Positions 21,856 through 33,919 are shown, counted from the first letter of the stretch. The stretch is 64,000 nucleotides of DNA from Picochlorum sp. 'celeri' (GCA_010909725.1 JAACMV010000019.1:124001-188000), one strand, 5' to 3'. The notes: a model not told the origin generated them from the letters alone. Program-made: numbers and translations.

Positions 21856-21873
21856 TACATCCCACTGTGATAA

Positions 21874-23517
21874 TTACAGTTGACTTGCTCGTAATAAATT
21901 ATTTCTAGACTTTCCAGCCCCTGCTGCGGTGCCTTCAGCTGTCATGGCATGCAGAGCCAGGTAGGGGGATTTGAACTGATTTGTTTGAAGAAGATGGGGT
22001 GGCAGGTCGAGTTTTCCAATGACCAGGTGATTCACAGACTTGAGGACGGCCTGATCATGTACTGAGGTGAGTATGTACAGCATTCGAGTGGCGACATTGA
22101 CGGATCTGACAATGCCCAGACCAACACATTCCTCCATCATGCCCTGTTTCTTTTTTGAATTCTGGATACAGAGGCCTACCACGGATCCATTCAGCACTCG
22201 CATGATCTGATCCTTTTGTATACTGCTATGCGTACACGATACTTCTAATGCGTCTAAAGGGACGGCGTATGGCGGTTGAGACGCCAATCGTGTTCCAATA
22301 TCTGCCGAGTCTCTCTGCTGAGAATAATAATACTCACTGCTCGACTCTACCCCTTCTCTGGTAGTATATGTTGGACAGCATTGCATCGCAAAACTATTCC
22401 ACTGCATATTCCTTCTCTCCACTGCGCTATACGTACTACTATGTCTACCTGTGACTGCCTCTGCGGCGAGAATACCCTGATGGACCTGCCTGGCAGCAAC
22501 AGTACTAGGAGCGGCAGTAGAGGACAGGGCAGGTATGACGTATTGGAGTGGTGCGAAACCAGCCCCCTCTTTCGCGGCAAAGAATTCTTCCGAGACATTA
22601 TTCCTCTCTTTATCACTCTGTATTCTTACGGCATGCGTAATCTCCATGCGGTCAAAGCACGCTCCAAGCACATCCAATCCCAATCCCTGTATCCACCCAT
22701 ATGTATTGATCACCAAGGGTCTCATCGTCGCAGCCATGCGGGATCGCTTCTGCGATATCATATATAAATTCAAGATACGTTTCACGTATGCGTCAGGGTC
22801 AGAGGACGGCGATGTATCGCCAATGAAATGGCTCATCTTTGATGCAATACTCCCTCTTCTATCATAGTATGGAGGACCAACCAATGGCTCACGAATCTCG
22901 CACAATGACACCAGTCCCGGTGGAGTAAACTCTGTCTGACCACAATCCATATCCAAATAATCCACAGATGAATTGTAATTGAGCAGCATATTCACGAGAT
23001 ATCGGCAGAATGATGACTTGCCAGTATTTTTCCCTCCACAGACACAAATCACAGGGGGGTGGCCAATCATACCAGCTGCCATAGCCTCGGATATCGACGA
23101 CGCCATGGTATATGCCACATCTTTCCATTCCTGTGGATGAAATGCCGTGGCATCAGGGGCCTTTACAATCCGCAGCGACGAACCAACTGCATCTGCATTA
23201 TTCTTGTGCTCTTGTGCAACTGACTCTGCCATGACATTATCATCCTCATGTAGAGATATTGTAGCATATCCAGCAGCCACATATGGTACTTGAGCATGTG
23301 TATGGTCTTGAGAAGATATACAAATGGGAAAATGAGCGTCACAAGCAAGGTCTAGTGTCCCACGAGGTCCATGCAAGGAATAGCCATGCACCAGAACCGT
23401 ACCATGAGAAACACGCAACCGACCCCTTCCAACAACAATAACAGAATCTCCTGTTTCAATGTGATGTATTTCAGGATTACCCTTGTGTCGCTTTGAGCTG
23501 GGTGACTCGAAAGACAT
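21874..23517 (-). CDS. NOL9: Polynucleotide 5'-hydroxyl-kinase NOL9/GRC3
   Basis: The 547-residue intronless protein has the NOL9/GRC3 arrangement: a beta-rich N-terminal domain ('VIVVGRGRLRVSHGTVLVHG'), then a P-loop kinase with Walker A 'GGKNTGKSSFCRYLVN' (161-176), Walker B-like 'VDYLDMDCGQTEFTPPG' and 'PLVINTYGWIQGLGLDVL', the block that separates this family from others. GRC3/NOL9 phosphorylates 5'-OH ends made when LAS1 cuts ITS2, allowing 5.8S/25S rRNA maturation in the nucleolus. CLP1 is the sister family, but the 'INTYGW.QGLG' signature favours NOL9. The start at 23517 is the first ATG. The gene diverges from HISN3. Confidence 0.9.
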   Translation of the reverse strand: MSFESPSSKRHKGNPEIHHIETGDSVIVVGRGRLRVSHGTVLVHGYSLHGPRGTLDLACDAHFPICISSQDHTHAQVPYVAAGYATISLHEDDNVMAESVAQEHKNNADAVGSSLRIVKAPDATAFHPQEWKDVAYTMASSISEAMAAGMIGHPPVICVCGGKNTGKSSFCRYLVNMLLNYNSSVDYLDMDCGQTEFTPPGLVSLCEIREPLVGPPYYDRRGSIASKMSHFIGDTSPSSDPDAYVKRILNLYMISQKRSRMAATMRPLVINTYGWIQGLGLDVLGACFDRMEITHAVRIQSDKERNNVSEEFFAAKEGAGFAPLQYVIPALSSTAAPSTVAARQVHQGILAAEAVTGRHSSTYSAVERRNMQWNSFAMQCCPTYTTREGVESSSEYYYSQQRDSADIGTRLASQPPYAVPLDALEVSCTHSSIQKDQIMRVLNGSVVGLCIQNSKKKQGMMEECVGLGIVRSVNVATRMLYILTSVHDQAVLKSVNHLVIGKLDLPPHLLQTNQFKSPYLALHAMTAEGTAAGAGKSRNNLLRASQL

Positions 23518-23819
23518 TCTTTTTCTTTCTCTTTCTCACCCTGCTTTTTTTTCTTTACTTTCGTTAGGATGTCAAATACTGGTGTACCATTGCCATTACC
23601 AGTACTGTAATTTCTAATATTACATATTAAAAATTGATGAATTTTTGGGATCAACGACAGTCACAAGTCACGATGTTTTTCATACGAAAACCAAGTATTC
23701 TTAATGTTCCAAATATGGATTTTGGATGATCCGGAACTGCTGATTGTAGCTATTCAGTCCTTCATTGGATCGCATCAGACGCATTTACATAAATTTTACA
23801 ATATTTATACGACTGTGGT
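23518..23819. promoter_or_regulatory. Divergent promoter region NOL9/HISN3
   Basis: About 300 bp shared by two outward-facing genes. It is AT-rich near the HISN3 start and Ct-rich near the NOL9 start. No specific site is clear. Confidence 0.35.
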
Positions 23820-25099
23820 ATGGAAGTACAGCACGGTTGCCGATTGAATGGTTCCATGAGGCTGCTGGGAGGGACAGGAACAGCAACTAGAAATCATGGT
23901 TGGGGGACGACGAGAAGGCATGTGCGTCGGAGTGGTGTTGTTGTTCAGACGTATGCATCTGTGAGGTTTCGACCATGCATCGATATTCACAAGGTGAGGG
24001 GGTGATTGTTTGTGTGTTGTGTGTATGCTGAGGTGATGTAGCATGATGATGATGATGGTTTGAAATTACTATTATGTGTAGGGAAAAGTCAAGCAGATTG
24101 TAGGATCGACATTGACAGATGATGATGATGATGTATCTTCTGCTTCAAGAGCGAGGTATGCTGTTGCATTACGAGGAGAGAGAGAGAGAAGGTGAAAGCA
24201 GCTTTTTTTTTACCAGTGAAAAAAAAACTATCTCTCTCTCTTTGCTTCAGTGTCTTTCTTTTCTTTTTTTTCGGTACAAAGCAAAGACTACAGTCACATA
24301 GTTACATATTATATGCAGTGATGATGGGCAACAGAAAGGGAGTGTTGTATTGGAAACAAATTTTGAGTCTGAAAAGCCTGCTGAATACTATGCAGACCTG
24401 TACAAGAAGGATGGGCTGACGGGAGGTCACATCATCATGTTGGGAGCCGATGCTGGAAGTAAGAGTCAGGCATTTGGTGCTTTAGAAGCGTATCCTGGAG
24501 GGATGCAGATTGGTGGGGGTGTGACAACAGAGAATGCTCGCATGTATTTGGATGCTGGGGCGAGTCATGTCATTGTGACATCGTTTGTATTCCGCGATGG
24601 GGCTCTCGATAGAGATCGTTTGGCAGCATTAGTGGAGTTGGTTGGAAAGGAAAGGATTGTACTCGATCTCAGTTGTCGAAGAAAAGAGGATGGGTTGTAT
24701 TATGTGGTGACAGACCGATGGCAAAAGTGGTCCGATTTGGTGTTGAATGAAGAGAATTTGGCGGATTTGGCGCAGAGTTGCGACGAGTTTCTTGTTCATG
24801 GAGTTGATGTTGAGGGGAAAAAGCTAGGAATAGATGATGATTTGGTAGAATTGCTGGGCAGGTTCTCTCCTGTTCCAGTCACATATGCTGGAGGAGCTAG
24901 CTCTTTGGAGGATTTGGATAGAGTGGCATCAAAAGGTCAAGGACGAGTTGATATAACTGTTGGAAGTGCATTGGATATTTTTGGAGGCACGCTCAAGTAT
25001 GATGATGTGGTGGCATGGCATGCATCTCATCATACAGAGGAGAACCAATCCACATATGGTGACATGCAACCAGATGGGACAATTCTGTATCGGTTTTAA
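23820..25099 (+). CDS. HISN3: 5'-ProFAR isomerase of histidine biosynthesis (plastid)
   Basis: Three exons: 23820-23993, 24082-24155 and 24319-25099, with introns of 88 nt (GTGAGG...TGTAG) and 163 nt (GTATGC...TGCAG). The junctions give '[22 protein letters not shown]' and 'SSASRA|SDDGQQ', restoring the start of a HisA-type TIM barrel. About 45 residues of Arg/Gly/Thr-rich presequence suggest plastid import. Barrel motifs include '[19 protein letters not shown]', '[20 protein letters not shown]' and '[16 protein letters not shown]'. It converts ProFAR to PRFAR by an Amadori rearrangement, the fourth step of histidine synthesis. The form with '[21 protein letters not shown]' is the eukaryotic HIS6/HISN3 type. 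Confidence 0.93.
24176..24241 (+). repeat. HISN3: Composite hairpin inside HISN3 intron 2
   Basis: A GA run (24176-24189) is complementary to a TC run (24231-24240). Nested inside, T9 (24203-24211) faces A9 (24219-24227) with a 7-nt loop. If folded, these would bring the two intron ends closer. Confidence 0.5.
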
Positions 25100-25174
25100 A
25101 ACACAACACAGTGTAAGATTTACATGTATATAGTGTGATGATGACTCTTATATTTCAAAGATGCGTGCATGCAT

Positions 25175-26845
<1,671 letters not shown>

Positions 26846-27158
26846 GATGATACAAGGAGTAGTTGTTACGATTCGATCACAATCCACACACTGGTTGTTT
26901 TCTTGAATAAATGGAGACTAACAGAGCTCACGGGCTTGAGAGTCACCAGAATATTACTATTATTTTATAATATGGGGTGCGGAGGGGTGCTGGTATGGTT
27001 TTGGAACAATCTCCCTCATCTCGAGGGAGGGGCCTTGGGATTGTCAGACAGACCCATATATATGGGTCAAGAGAGATCCCGTCGATTGGCTGATGCCATG
27101 ATGTATACAACAACTGTTCGAATATTATTACATGGTGACGATAGACATTGTATACTAT
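26846..27158. promoter_or_regulatory. Alpha-tubulin upstream region and hAT-derived gene 3' flank
   Basis: This 313-bp stretch lies before the tubulin start and after the stop of the next minus-strand gene. It contains a perfect 18-bp palindrome with a TATA-like core (27051-27068), about 205 bp upstream of the tubulin ATG. Confidence 0.45.
27051..27068. repeat. Perfect 18-bp palindrome GACCCATATATATGGGTC
   Basis: The sequence GACCCATATATATGGGTC equals its own reverse complement. Its centre ATATATAT is TATA-like, and its position upstream of alpha-tubulin makes a core-promoter or factor-binding role possible but unproved. Confidence 0.6.
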
Positions 27159-29612
27159 TCAACTCGCTGATCGAGGGTGGAGAGCTTTGCGCTGCTTCTT
27201 TCGAGCAGAGTTTGGTGATTCAAGGAGGGGACTGAGGGGGGCCGTTGCCGGTGTTGATTTGACGTCATCCGTCTTGCGCTTTGGAAAGTGATCCACGAGC
27301 CTCTTCTGTACAACATGTCTGGTGCTTTCCTGTTCCTTGCTTTTCTGATCCTTCTGCTTCAAGTCTTCGTGGATGGCACCCTTGGCCTGCATGATTGATG
27401 GGTACAGGGTTTCATCAAGAGCCTCCCCAAAGTTCCAGTCTGATTGGAGCCGTTGATCCGTGAGTTGCAATAACCCTAGACTGAGGCCATCCTGATGTGG
27501 TGTGCTCAGGCTATTGTTTGGGTGTGGTGCTCTAGAAAGCAACTGTGTCCTCGGCGGTGTTTTATAGACTGATGGATTGCTAGCATCCCCTGCAGCTGTC
27601 GGCCTTGTTCTGATCCGATGCATCATATCGCTCGTCTCGCGCGTGTTCAATCCAAAATAATGAGATATGCTGTCGTGATTGGTCTTCATCGATTGCTCTG
27701 TGGAGCAATCTGTATCATGATTATCCTTGAGTCGATAATACAGAGCAAGTTCTGCCATTTTCTGTGCGGTATCATGTGGAAAACTGCTGCTGTCTCTAGA
27801 TTTTGTCAGCCATCGTGTCACAGATGGGATACTTGTCGACTTTTCACACGTTCCTCTCATCATGAGGAGAGATTCTGCGATTGACGATAGGTTGGGGAAA
27901 TCCTTTGAGACATCCCTCCAGAATGAAAGCACGGCTGCAATCTCATCTGGATCAGAGTCTGAGGATATCACGCATCCACAATGCACATCTCCTGCTACGT
28001 TCCGTACGTCTTCAACACAGTACGCTGGAATCCCAAAGTCGACCAATTTTTTGAGTTCGTAGGCTGCGTCCTGGGTACGAGCGAGAGAGGATGCCAGCTC
28101 CTTTGCTGAACCAATCTCATGGATGGAAAGGCTGGCAGTATTTGGTCGCGCTGTGCCATGCGATATTGTCCAGAGTCTGCAATCTAATACGTACCCTAGA
28201 GTGAATACAGGGTGATAATATGACGATTTAAACTGTGCAACGTTTTCCTCAATTGTCCGCTGTGATGTGCATTGTGTGTTGTATGGGATGAATTCATCAG
28301 ACTTGTTGAGCAGCTCACACCATACTGATGCATGCCTCGTGAGGCATGACCACATCAAATATATCTGTCCTAATGTCGGCGATTCTGTCTCCAGAGAGGT
28401 TAGAATGTAGATGAACGGCTCTAAAAGTTTTGAGTATTTTGAAATTTGCTCCCATGTATGGTCGACATCTGCTGCTCCTGCCGGATTCATGTCCATTCCA
28501 ATATCTGACGAGTCGGACTGAATACCGCGTAATTGATTTGACAATTTGTCCACTGTGAGAATATATGGGCATAAGAGCAATGTGTGTGTAGCTCTAGGAT
28601 CGTCTCGTCGGATGATATTGATCCATGAGTCAATCCTTTCAATGGTTTCAGAGGAGCAATACCCACGTGCTTTGGCAACTTCAAACAACTTTGAGCATTC
28701 TTGGAGCGTTTCTTGTAATCTAATATCCTTCTGAATTATGGACTTGAGCAACTTTTTCAATCCGTACAGCTGACACGGAAAGGCAATTGTTGAAGGATCT
28801 GCATCTTCAACATGTCTGCAGAGGGCCAGACAGCTGGACGAATTAATCACGAATCCGTTCACTTTTTCTGCCACTCCTGCACTTCTAATACACTTCACCA
28901 TAGATTGCAACTGATTGATCATCGTGGACCGCTCATCATGTGATTTTTCTCCCTCATCAATGCAGCAAAACACTGCCTGCCCATCATGCAGCCGTAATAT
29001 GTTTGCCATGACGTATTTGGCACTTTTATCCGCGTTTTTGAACGACTTGAGGTTCACAGATATCTGTGCTTTTTTCACCTTTGAAATCACGTGCTGCCGA
29101 GACTGCTGAAATGCGGCGTATTGCGCATTTAAAAAGTCACCAAACAAGACTGATGTGTCCAGTTCTCTAGAATATCCAATCATCTCCCATACGTGCTTTC
29201 GCATATTCGGGTGATTTATGATGGTGTGCTGCGCACAATCACAAAATATGATGGGGTACATGAGTATTTTCGTGAGCACCTCTGCCTTGCGGTCATCAAT
29301 TTCATATTCATCTTGTACTCCAAGTATTTTGCAGAGCAAATCTTTGCGACGTACAGGACACTCGCCCGGCAACTCTTCCTTTGACCGGCCTACAGACAGA
29401 GTTTCCGTCTCTCTTGGACTATCAGAAGAGAGGCGGGAGCATATATTGCGAAACTGTCCTGTCGTATTCGCCTTGAAGAGCAAAGGGTACAACCTCGACC
29501 CGACGGGTCCTTCCCCACGCTGTACAAACAGGTTACCATGTTGTCAGTATTTCATTCGTAGATTGAGATGAAATGACGTGCATACCTTGTGATTGGCGTC
29601 GTTCGAAGACAT
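27159..29612 (-). CDS. hAT-family transposase-derived (domesticated) protein
   Basis: Exon 1 (29612-29586, 'MSSNDANHK') and exon 2 (29519-27159) flank a 67-nt intron (GTATGC...TACAG); product 795 residues. The order of blocks follows hAT transposases: 'IINHPNMRKHVWEMIGYSRE' (about 109-128), 'AQISVNLKSF' (160-169), 'VNGFVINSSSC' then 'FPCQLYGLKKLLKSII' (229-271), 'LLEPFIYILTSLETESPTLG' (374-393), 'FKSSYYHPVFTLGYVLDCRL' (439-458) and the dimerisation block 'SFWRDVSKDFPNLSSIAESL' (541-560). Catalytic Asp residues expected in the first two blocks and the Glu of the ER..FS motif are missing. I see no BED zinc finger. The C-tail has PCNA-box-like 'HDSISHYF' (624) and 'QKRLVDHF' (747). The uninterrupted frame and intron suggest a host gene; its role is unknown. 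Confidence 0.7.
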
Positions 29613-30232
29613 GTTCGTGACTCCGCGTTCGACTGTTATCTACCCGTGCTGCCCCACCGTCTAGGCAAATGCTGCGTCTGTGCAATACAAATGAAATAGC
29701 ATGCGCTTTTGTACTCTTTTGTTAAAGAGAAAGGATCAAATGACCAAGTACACGTTGGCACTAGAAAAAGCGCTGTCAAAAGTGCTAGAAAACCTCAGGG
29801 GACGGAGCACGCGCGAGCACAAAACACGCTGCTGCTATCCAAATGACCTCTATTTAAATATTTTGAATGTGTTTCCCCGTGTATATTCACTTGTGAATGT
29901 ATACAATGCTATTAATCCCGACTCCAAATTCGATCCGTCCAAGAGGAGGGAGCAAATTTGAATTTTCCATCAGGGGCATCCTCTGTCCCAATGGGACTGC
30001 ATGGTATCTTCATGCATGGGTTGGCGTGCAAGAACGAAAGCCAACTCATGTAAATACTAAAGATGGTTTTACATAATTGTCAAGAGATGCAAAGCAGTCA
30101 AGGTCCAATGAGACATGCCTCACAAACAGGCTGTGCAACAGGGTGATGCTGTATCCAGGATATGAAACATGGTCATGTTTTGGTCAATTTTGTACACGAA
30201 TGCGAAATAATGATGATGATCTTTTTCTTGGT
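29613..30232. other. Intergenic region upstream of the hAT-derived gene
   Basis: It holds the hAT-derived gene's promoter and the 3' flank of the PL14-like gene. A plus-strand ATG frame at 29701-29961 encodes 86 basic residues ('MRFCTLLLKRKDQMTKYTLA...') without a recognised family; it may be chance. I saw no clear terminal inverted repeats of a transposon. Confidence 0.35.
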
Positions 30233-31495
30233 TTAACACTTGTTCCAGCGCACAGCAATCTTTTGGGCGCATGTTCCTCTGACTTCCTTGCCTTCATCTT
30301 GAGGGGTTCCACAGCCATACTTGCAGGCACCATCATCTGCTCCTGTGATGTAAGCAAAATACCTCCACCCTCCTCTATTTGGTTTTGTGAGGAAATCTCC
30401 ATTTGTTCTTGTGTTTTTGATATAGTTCAAATCGTCTTTGATGCATCCGTCATAATGCTCTTTTGTATAGAATCCATAGAGGCCCATGTTCTCTCCTGAC
30501 CATAGGAAGTAGAGCGTGTCTCTAGAACAAAGGTGCAATATCTTTGCATCTGGGTCAAAACTTCTCCCAGAGTTTGGTGGTATGTCGGTTTCCATTCTAC
30601 CAGTGGTCCATTTGAGGGTCACCTTCAATGTGCCTCCTGTGTACTGTGGAGGAGGAGAAGGGCTGGGTACTATTGGGAAATCTTGGTCTTCTTCGACGAT
30701 AGGCTCTGGAAGACTAGGTAATGGCGATGGCGACGGTGGCGGTGGCGATGGCAATGGCAATGGTGGTGGTGGTGGTGATGGAAGGGATATTGGTTCTGCT
30801 TGGTACACTCTCATCCGTCTGGTCAAAATATACCTGAAAACCTCCTCTTCAGGTGTAGGAATAGAATCGTCATTGTATTCTCCGTTCAAAAGAATATGCT
30901 TGCTCTTTGTTTTCTTTTTGTCAAACGTCACGTCATCCTTTGACAAGAAGGACTTGCCATTCACTATAATCTCTAGTCTGCCATTATTGTCCCTCTTGTC
31001 ATTCATCTGTAAGAACATTGTCACTTTGTTATATCCGTTTGTTTTCCACTTGATTGCTGATGATACACTCCTCTCGACATCCCTGATATTCTCAAATGGC
31101 AGCCTGGCCTCAAGTCCTGCACTCCCATCTGGTTTCCAGGAAAGCTGTACTCTCCAGCACCGCGATCCAGACTCTTTTTTCGCACATCTAGATCTTCCTC
31201 CAATCACTCCAGGTAAAAGTCCACCCTTCTTACCCCACTCGAATGTATTCGAGAACTTGAACTCGTACTCAAACATGATGGAGGTTGTCTTCTTATGCTT
31301 GATTCTCAGATACTTTCTGACCCCATTATTGATATTACCAGTCCCATCATTGAACAAAATCCATGGAGAAGATGGTTTCGGGTTCAGTCGGAGCTTTTTC
31401 TGAAGCTGCAAGCCCGACCTAAAGTCTGCTGCTCCTACTGCCAAGAGGCAGGATACCAGCAGCACTGCAAGAAGAAGCGACCGTATCTGCAGCAT
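30233..31495 (-). CDS. Secreted PL14-like polysaccharide lyase domain + proline-rich linker + cupredoxin-like domain
   Basis: From ATG 31495 the product is 420 residues. Residues 1-23 are a signal peptide. A jelly-roll domain (about 40-232) carries the polysaccharide-lyase-14 pattern: 'FEYEFKFSNTFEWGKKGG', 'LLPGVIGG' (93-100), Cys pair, 'WRVQLSWKPDGSAGLEARLP' and 'TMFLQMNDKRDNNGRLEIIV'. A rod of SPPPP/PSPSP follows (about 238-283), then a domain of about 135 residues ending 'AVRWNKC' with six or more Cys that resembles phytocyanins ('RDTLYFLWSGENMGLYGFYT', 'HYDGC') but lacks the copper-binding His residues. PL14 enzymes cut uronate polysaccharides by beta-elimination. Wall binding or remodelling is inferred; catalytic residues could not be confirmed. 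Confidence 0.7.
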   Translation of the reverse strand: MLQIRSLLLAVLLVSCLLAVGAADFRSGLQLQKKLRLNPKPSSPWILFNDGTGNINNGVRKYLRIKHKKTTSIMFEYEFKFSNTFEWGKKGGLLPGVIGGRSRCAKKESGSRCWRVQLSWKPDGSAGLEARLPFENIRDVERSVSSAIKWKTNGYNKVTMFLQMNDKRDNNGRLEIIVNGKSFLSKDDVTFDKKKTKSKHILLNGEYNDDSIPTPEEEVFRYILTRRMRVYQAEPISLPSPPPPPLPLPSPPPPSPSPLPSLPEPIVEEDQDFPIVPSPSPPPQYTGGTLKVTLKWTTGRMETDIPPNSGRSFDPDAKILHLCSRDTLYFLWSGENMGLYGFYTKEHYDGCIKDDLNYIKNTRTNGDFLTKPNRGGWRYFAYITGADDGACKYGCGTPQDEGKEVRGTCAQKIAVRWNKC

Positions 31496-32236
31496 GTTTG
31501 GGTCAGCCAACAATCAATGCAAAGAATTTGATAATATTTACGATGCATGGACACATCCTAGATCACACACCATCATCACTGGAGAGCCCTCAGACACACC
31601 AAGGGACAAAAGAGATCTAGAAGGGAGGAATGTCTTGACCACTTTCAGGTGCAGCGATGTCCAGATATTATCGCCCCTCGGTGCGATTTTCTCAGACAAA
31701 TATACCTTGAAATAATCTGAAATCAAGCATATGAAGCATCCGTCTTCAAATTGTCCATGATCAACAATCAACTTGAATGCCCTGACCATGTGGGTGGCTC
31801 CGCTCTTCCCCCTTGTTGTACTCACCATCCAGCGCACCCGTCGATGGGCCAAGGCATTACTCTAAATTTCCAGTATCGATTCAAACAGAGATGAGGCACG
31901 AAAGGGCAGAACAGAAGCAAAAAACGTTGGAATTTGATACCATGTATGACCCATAATTGCTATATACGACGGGGTTGAGAATTTCAGTATCGACGTGGAG
32001 CAGAGAATACATTGCTCTTGTTTGTGTATGCTTCTTTTACCTGCTTTCGATGATTCGACGGGAGAAAAGAATACAGCTTGATGATTAATATCAGAACACA
32101 ACATTCCATGTCCAAGGCATTGGCGTCATTATCCAAACACGCTTCTTTGCCCAGAAACTCCATTTGACATTTTGCTACATTTCATTTGGTTGCCTGAGCC
32201 ACCCTTGCGTTCTCCACTCGTATCTTCTCTCTCGTG
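31496..32236. other. Divergent intergenic region PL14-like / TBC gene
   Basis: Minus-strand open frames at 31538-31852 and 31862-32104 have no ATG-proximal or family support, and I treat them as chance. The interval should carry both promoters. Confidence 0.4.
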
Positions 32237-33919
32237 ATGCTCGGAGGTTTTATCAATTGGCTCGTCTATGGTCCTGATGGCGAGGATGAGTCTGATGGCT
32301 TCACAGAGGCTGACATGGGGTATGCCTCCAACACTCGTCAGACCTCCTCTTCAGAGCATGAACACCACGGAGCTATACGGCGGAGTGTATCACAGAAGCA
32401 GAAAGCATTAGAACGATCTGGTGGTGGACTGGTTGATCTTCAGTGTGGACGGCGGGTGTTCAATGATGTTCCTGCAAACATGAGGACAGAATTGTGGCTT
32501 TCAAAGCTTCATAGCAGCCAAGGAAGAGCAGAGGAAATGATGGAATTCTATAAATTGCACATCAATGATTCTATAGATGCTTCGGTTTCATCTGAAATTG
32601 AGAAAGACATGCATAGGACGTTTCCTGGCCATGTGACATTAAGTTCTCCTGCTGGACAACGAGCCATGTATAATGTGTTGCATGCATACGCCGCTCTCGA
32701 CCCCGAAGTAGGCTACAGTCAGGGCATGAATTTCGTAGCTGGAATATTTTTGACGTATTTGAGTCCCCCAGAAGCGTTTACAGCCTTTGTATTGGTCATG
32801 CAAGAGAGAGGCTTGCGAGATTTTTACAAACCTAATGGGATGCAGCATCTTCAAGCTCGACTGTGGCAGCTGAATCAGCTTATTCCATCCAAGCTACGAG
32901 ACTATATGGAAGAAAGAATGGTGCTCCCTGTATTATATGCGTCTGGATGGTTGCTGACTTGCTTTGCTTCAGAGTTCCCAATTAAATTTTCAGCTCGAGT
33001 CATGGATGTGATGATTACAGACTCGTATGATTTACCCATGATGAAAGTAGCATTTCATATACTTTCTCGATGGGAGGATGATATATTAAAACTAGAAGAT
33101 ATGGAGGAGATTGTAGACTTGCTTCGAAAAACCATACCCAGCTTGCCTGAAAGCACCCTTCAGGACTTGCTCACCACAGCACTTGGAACACCATGGTCTG
33201 ATGCTCAAATCGAGTTGCTACGATCACTGAATAATCCTTTAGCAGAGACTGTTGATCAAGCGGTTCGGAGGATTGGAGATCATGTGAAAGAAGAGTCATC
33301 ACAGAATGCTGATGATGAGGATCAGACAGACCACAGTGTCAGCCAAGCAGGTGGAAAGGATTTGCTCAGTTTCGAGAATGATACGGATAAGGATCTCATC
33401 GATACCAAGCACAGTACATCCTCTGCAAGTTGGGTACCTGAATGGACGGATGATGACACACAGGCCTCTTCTGACACCAGGAAATCTCCACATGACGTTG
33501 CATCTGATGCACAACAGCTCATGGAAAATCTACACATTTCCAATGCAGGTACAGCACCACAAGTATTCGAGTCTCCGTTCTCTTCCTCCTCCATAGCGTC
33601 TCGAGGCAAAAGTTCCTCTAATACGTTGCAGACAGTGTCTTCATCCGCGCTGTCATTGCAGAACAGGCATAGTAGTACTGCCCATGAATGGCCAGGGTCG
33701 TATCAAAATAGCATGCGGCAGCTCCTGAGCAAGTTTAGCAGTGATCCTACCAAACCAGAGGACGCTGAAATCTCAGATCAACTCCGTGACTGGATCATGT
33801 CCCAGAGCATCAACTGGAATGGACCAGGGGAAGGCAGGCCTGCAAAGAAGAAGACGGATGATTCTGCCTCCAAGGACACGCAGGCAGAAGACGACGACTT
33901 TGGAGAATGGGTCCACTGA
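32237..33919 (+). CDS. TBC-domain Rab GTPase-activating protein
   Basis: From ATG 32237 the product is 560 residues, intronless. A TBC domain spans about 75-310: 'RRVFNDVPANMRTELWLSKL', the Arg-finger motif 'IEKDMHRTFPGH', the Gln-finger 'GYSQGMNFVAGIFLTYL' and 'FPIKFSARVMDVMITDSYDL'. Both catalytic residues (IxxDxxR and YxQ) are present, so it should be an active GAP that turns a Rab off. The C-terminal 200 residues are low-complexity, Ser/Asp-rich and end 'EDDDFGEWVH', an acidic FxxW-like tail that may bind a trafficking adaptor (inference). The Rab partner cannot be told. It ends 54 bp before TANGO2. Confidence 0.92.
   Translation: MLGGFINWLVYGPDGEDESDGFTEADMGYASNTRQTSSSEHEHHGAIRRSVSQKQKALERSGGGLVDLQCGRRVFNDVPANMRTELWLSKLHSSQGRAEEMMEFYKLHINDSIDASVSSEIEKDMHRTFPGHVTLSSPAGQRAMYNVLHAYAALDPEVGYSQGMNFVAGIFLTYLSPPEAFTAFVLVMQERGLRDFYKPNGMQHLQARLWQLNQLIPSKLRDYMEERMVLPVLYASGWLLTCFASEFPIKFSARVMDVMITDSYDLPMMKVAFHILSRWEDDILKLEDMEEIVDLLRKTIPSLPESTLQDLLTTALGTPWSDAQIELLRSLNNPLAETVDQAVRRIGDHVKEESSQNADDEDQTDHSVSQAGGKDLLSFENDTDKDLIDTKHSTSSASWVPEWTDDDTQASSDTRKSPHDVASDAQQLMENLHISNAGTAPQVFESPFSSSSIASRGKSSSNTLQTVSSSALSLQNRHSSTAHEWPGSYQNSMRQLLSKFSSDPTKPEDAEISDQLRDWIMSQSINWNGPGEGRPAKKKTDDSASKDTQAEDDDFGEWVH

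Noticed and set aside
27159..29612. hAT gene as an active transposon
   Set aside because: Catalytic residues are absent, no BED finger is visible and I saw no convincing terminal inverted repeats or target-site duplications.
29701..29961. 86-residue basic plus-strand frame upstream of the hAT-derived gene
   Set aside because: It has an ATG, but no domain, signal or recognisable neighbour; kept only as a note.
31538..32104. Two minus-strand frames between the PL14-like and TBC genes
   Set aside because: No ATG-supported family sequence and no coding-like pattern.
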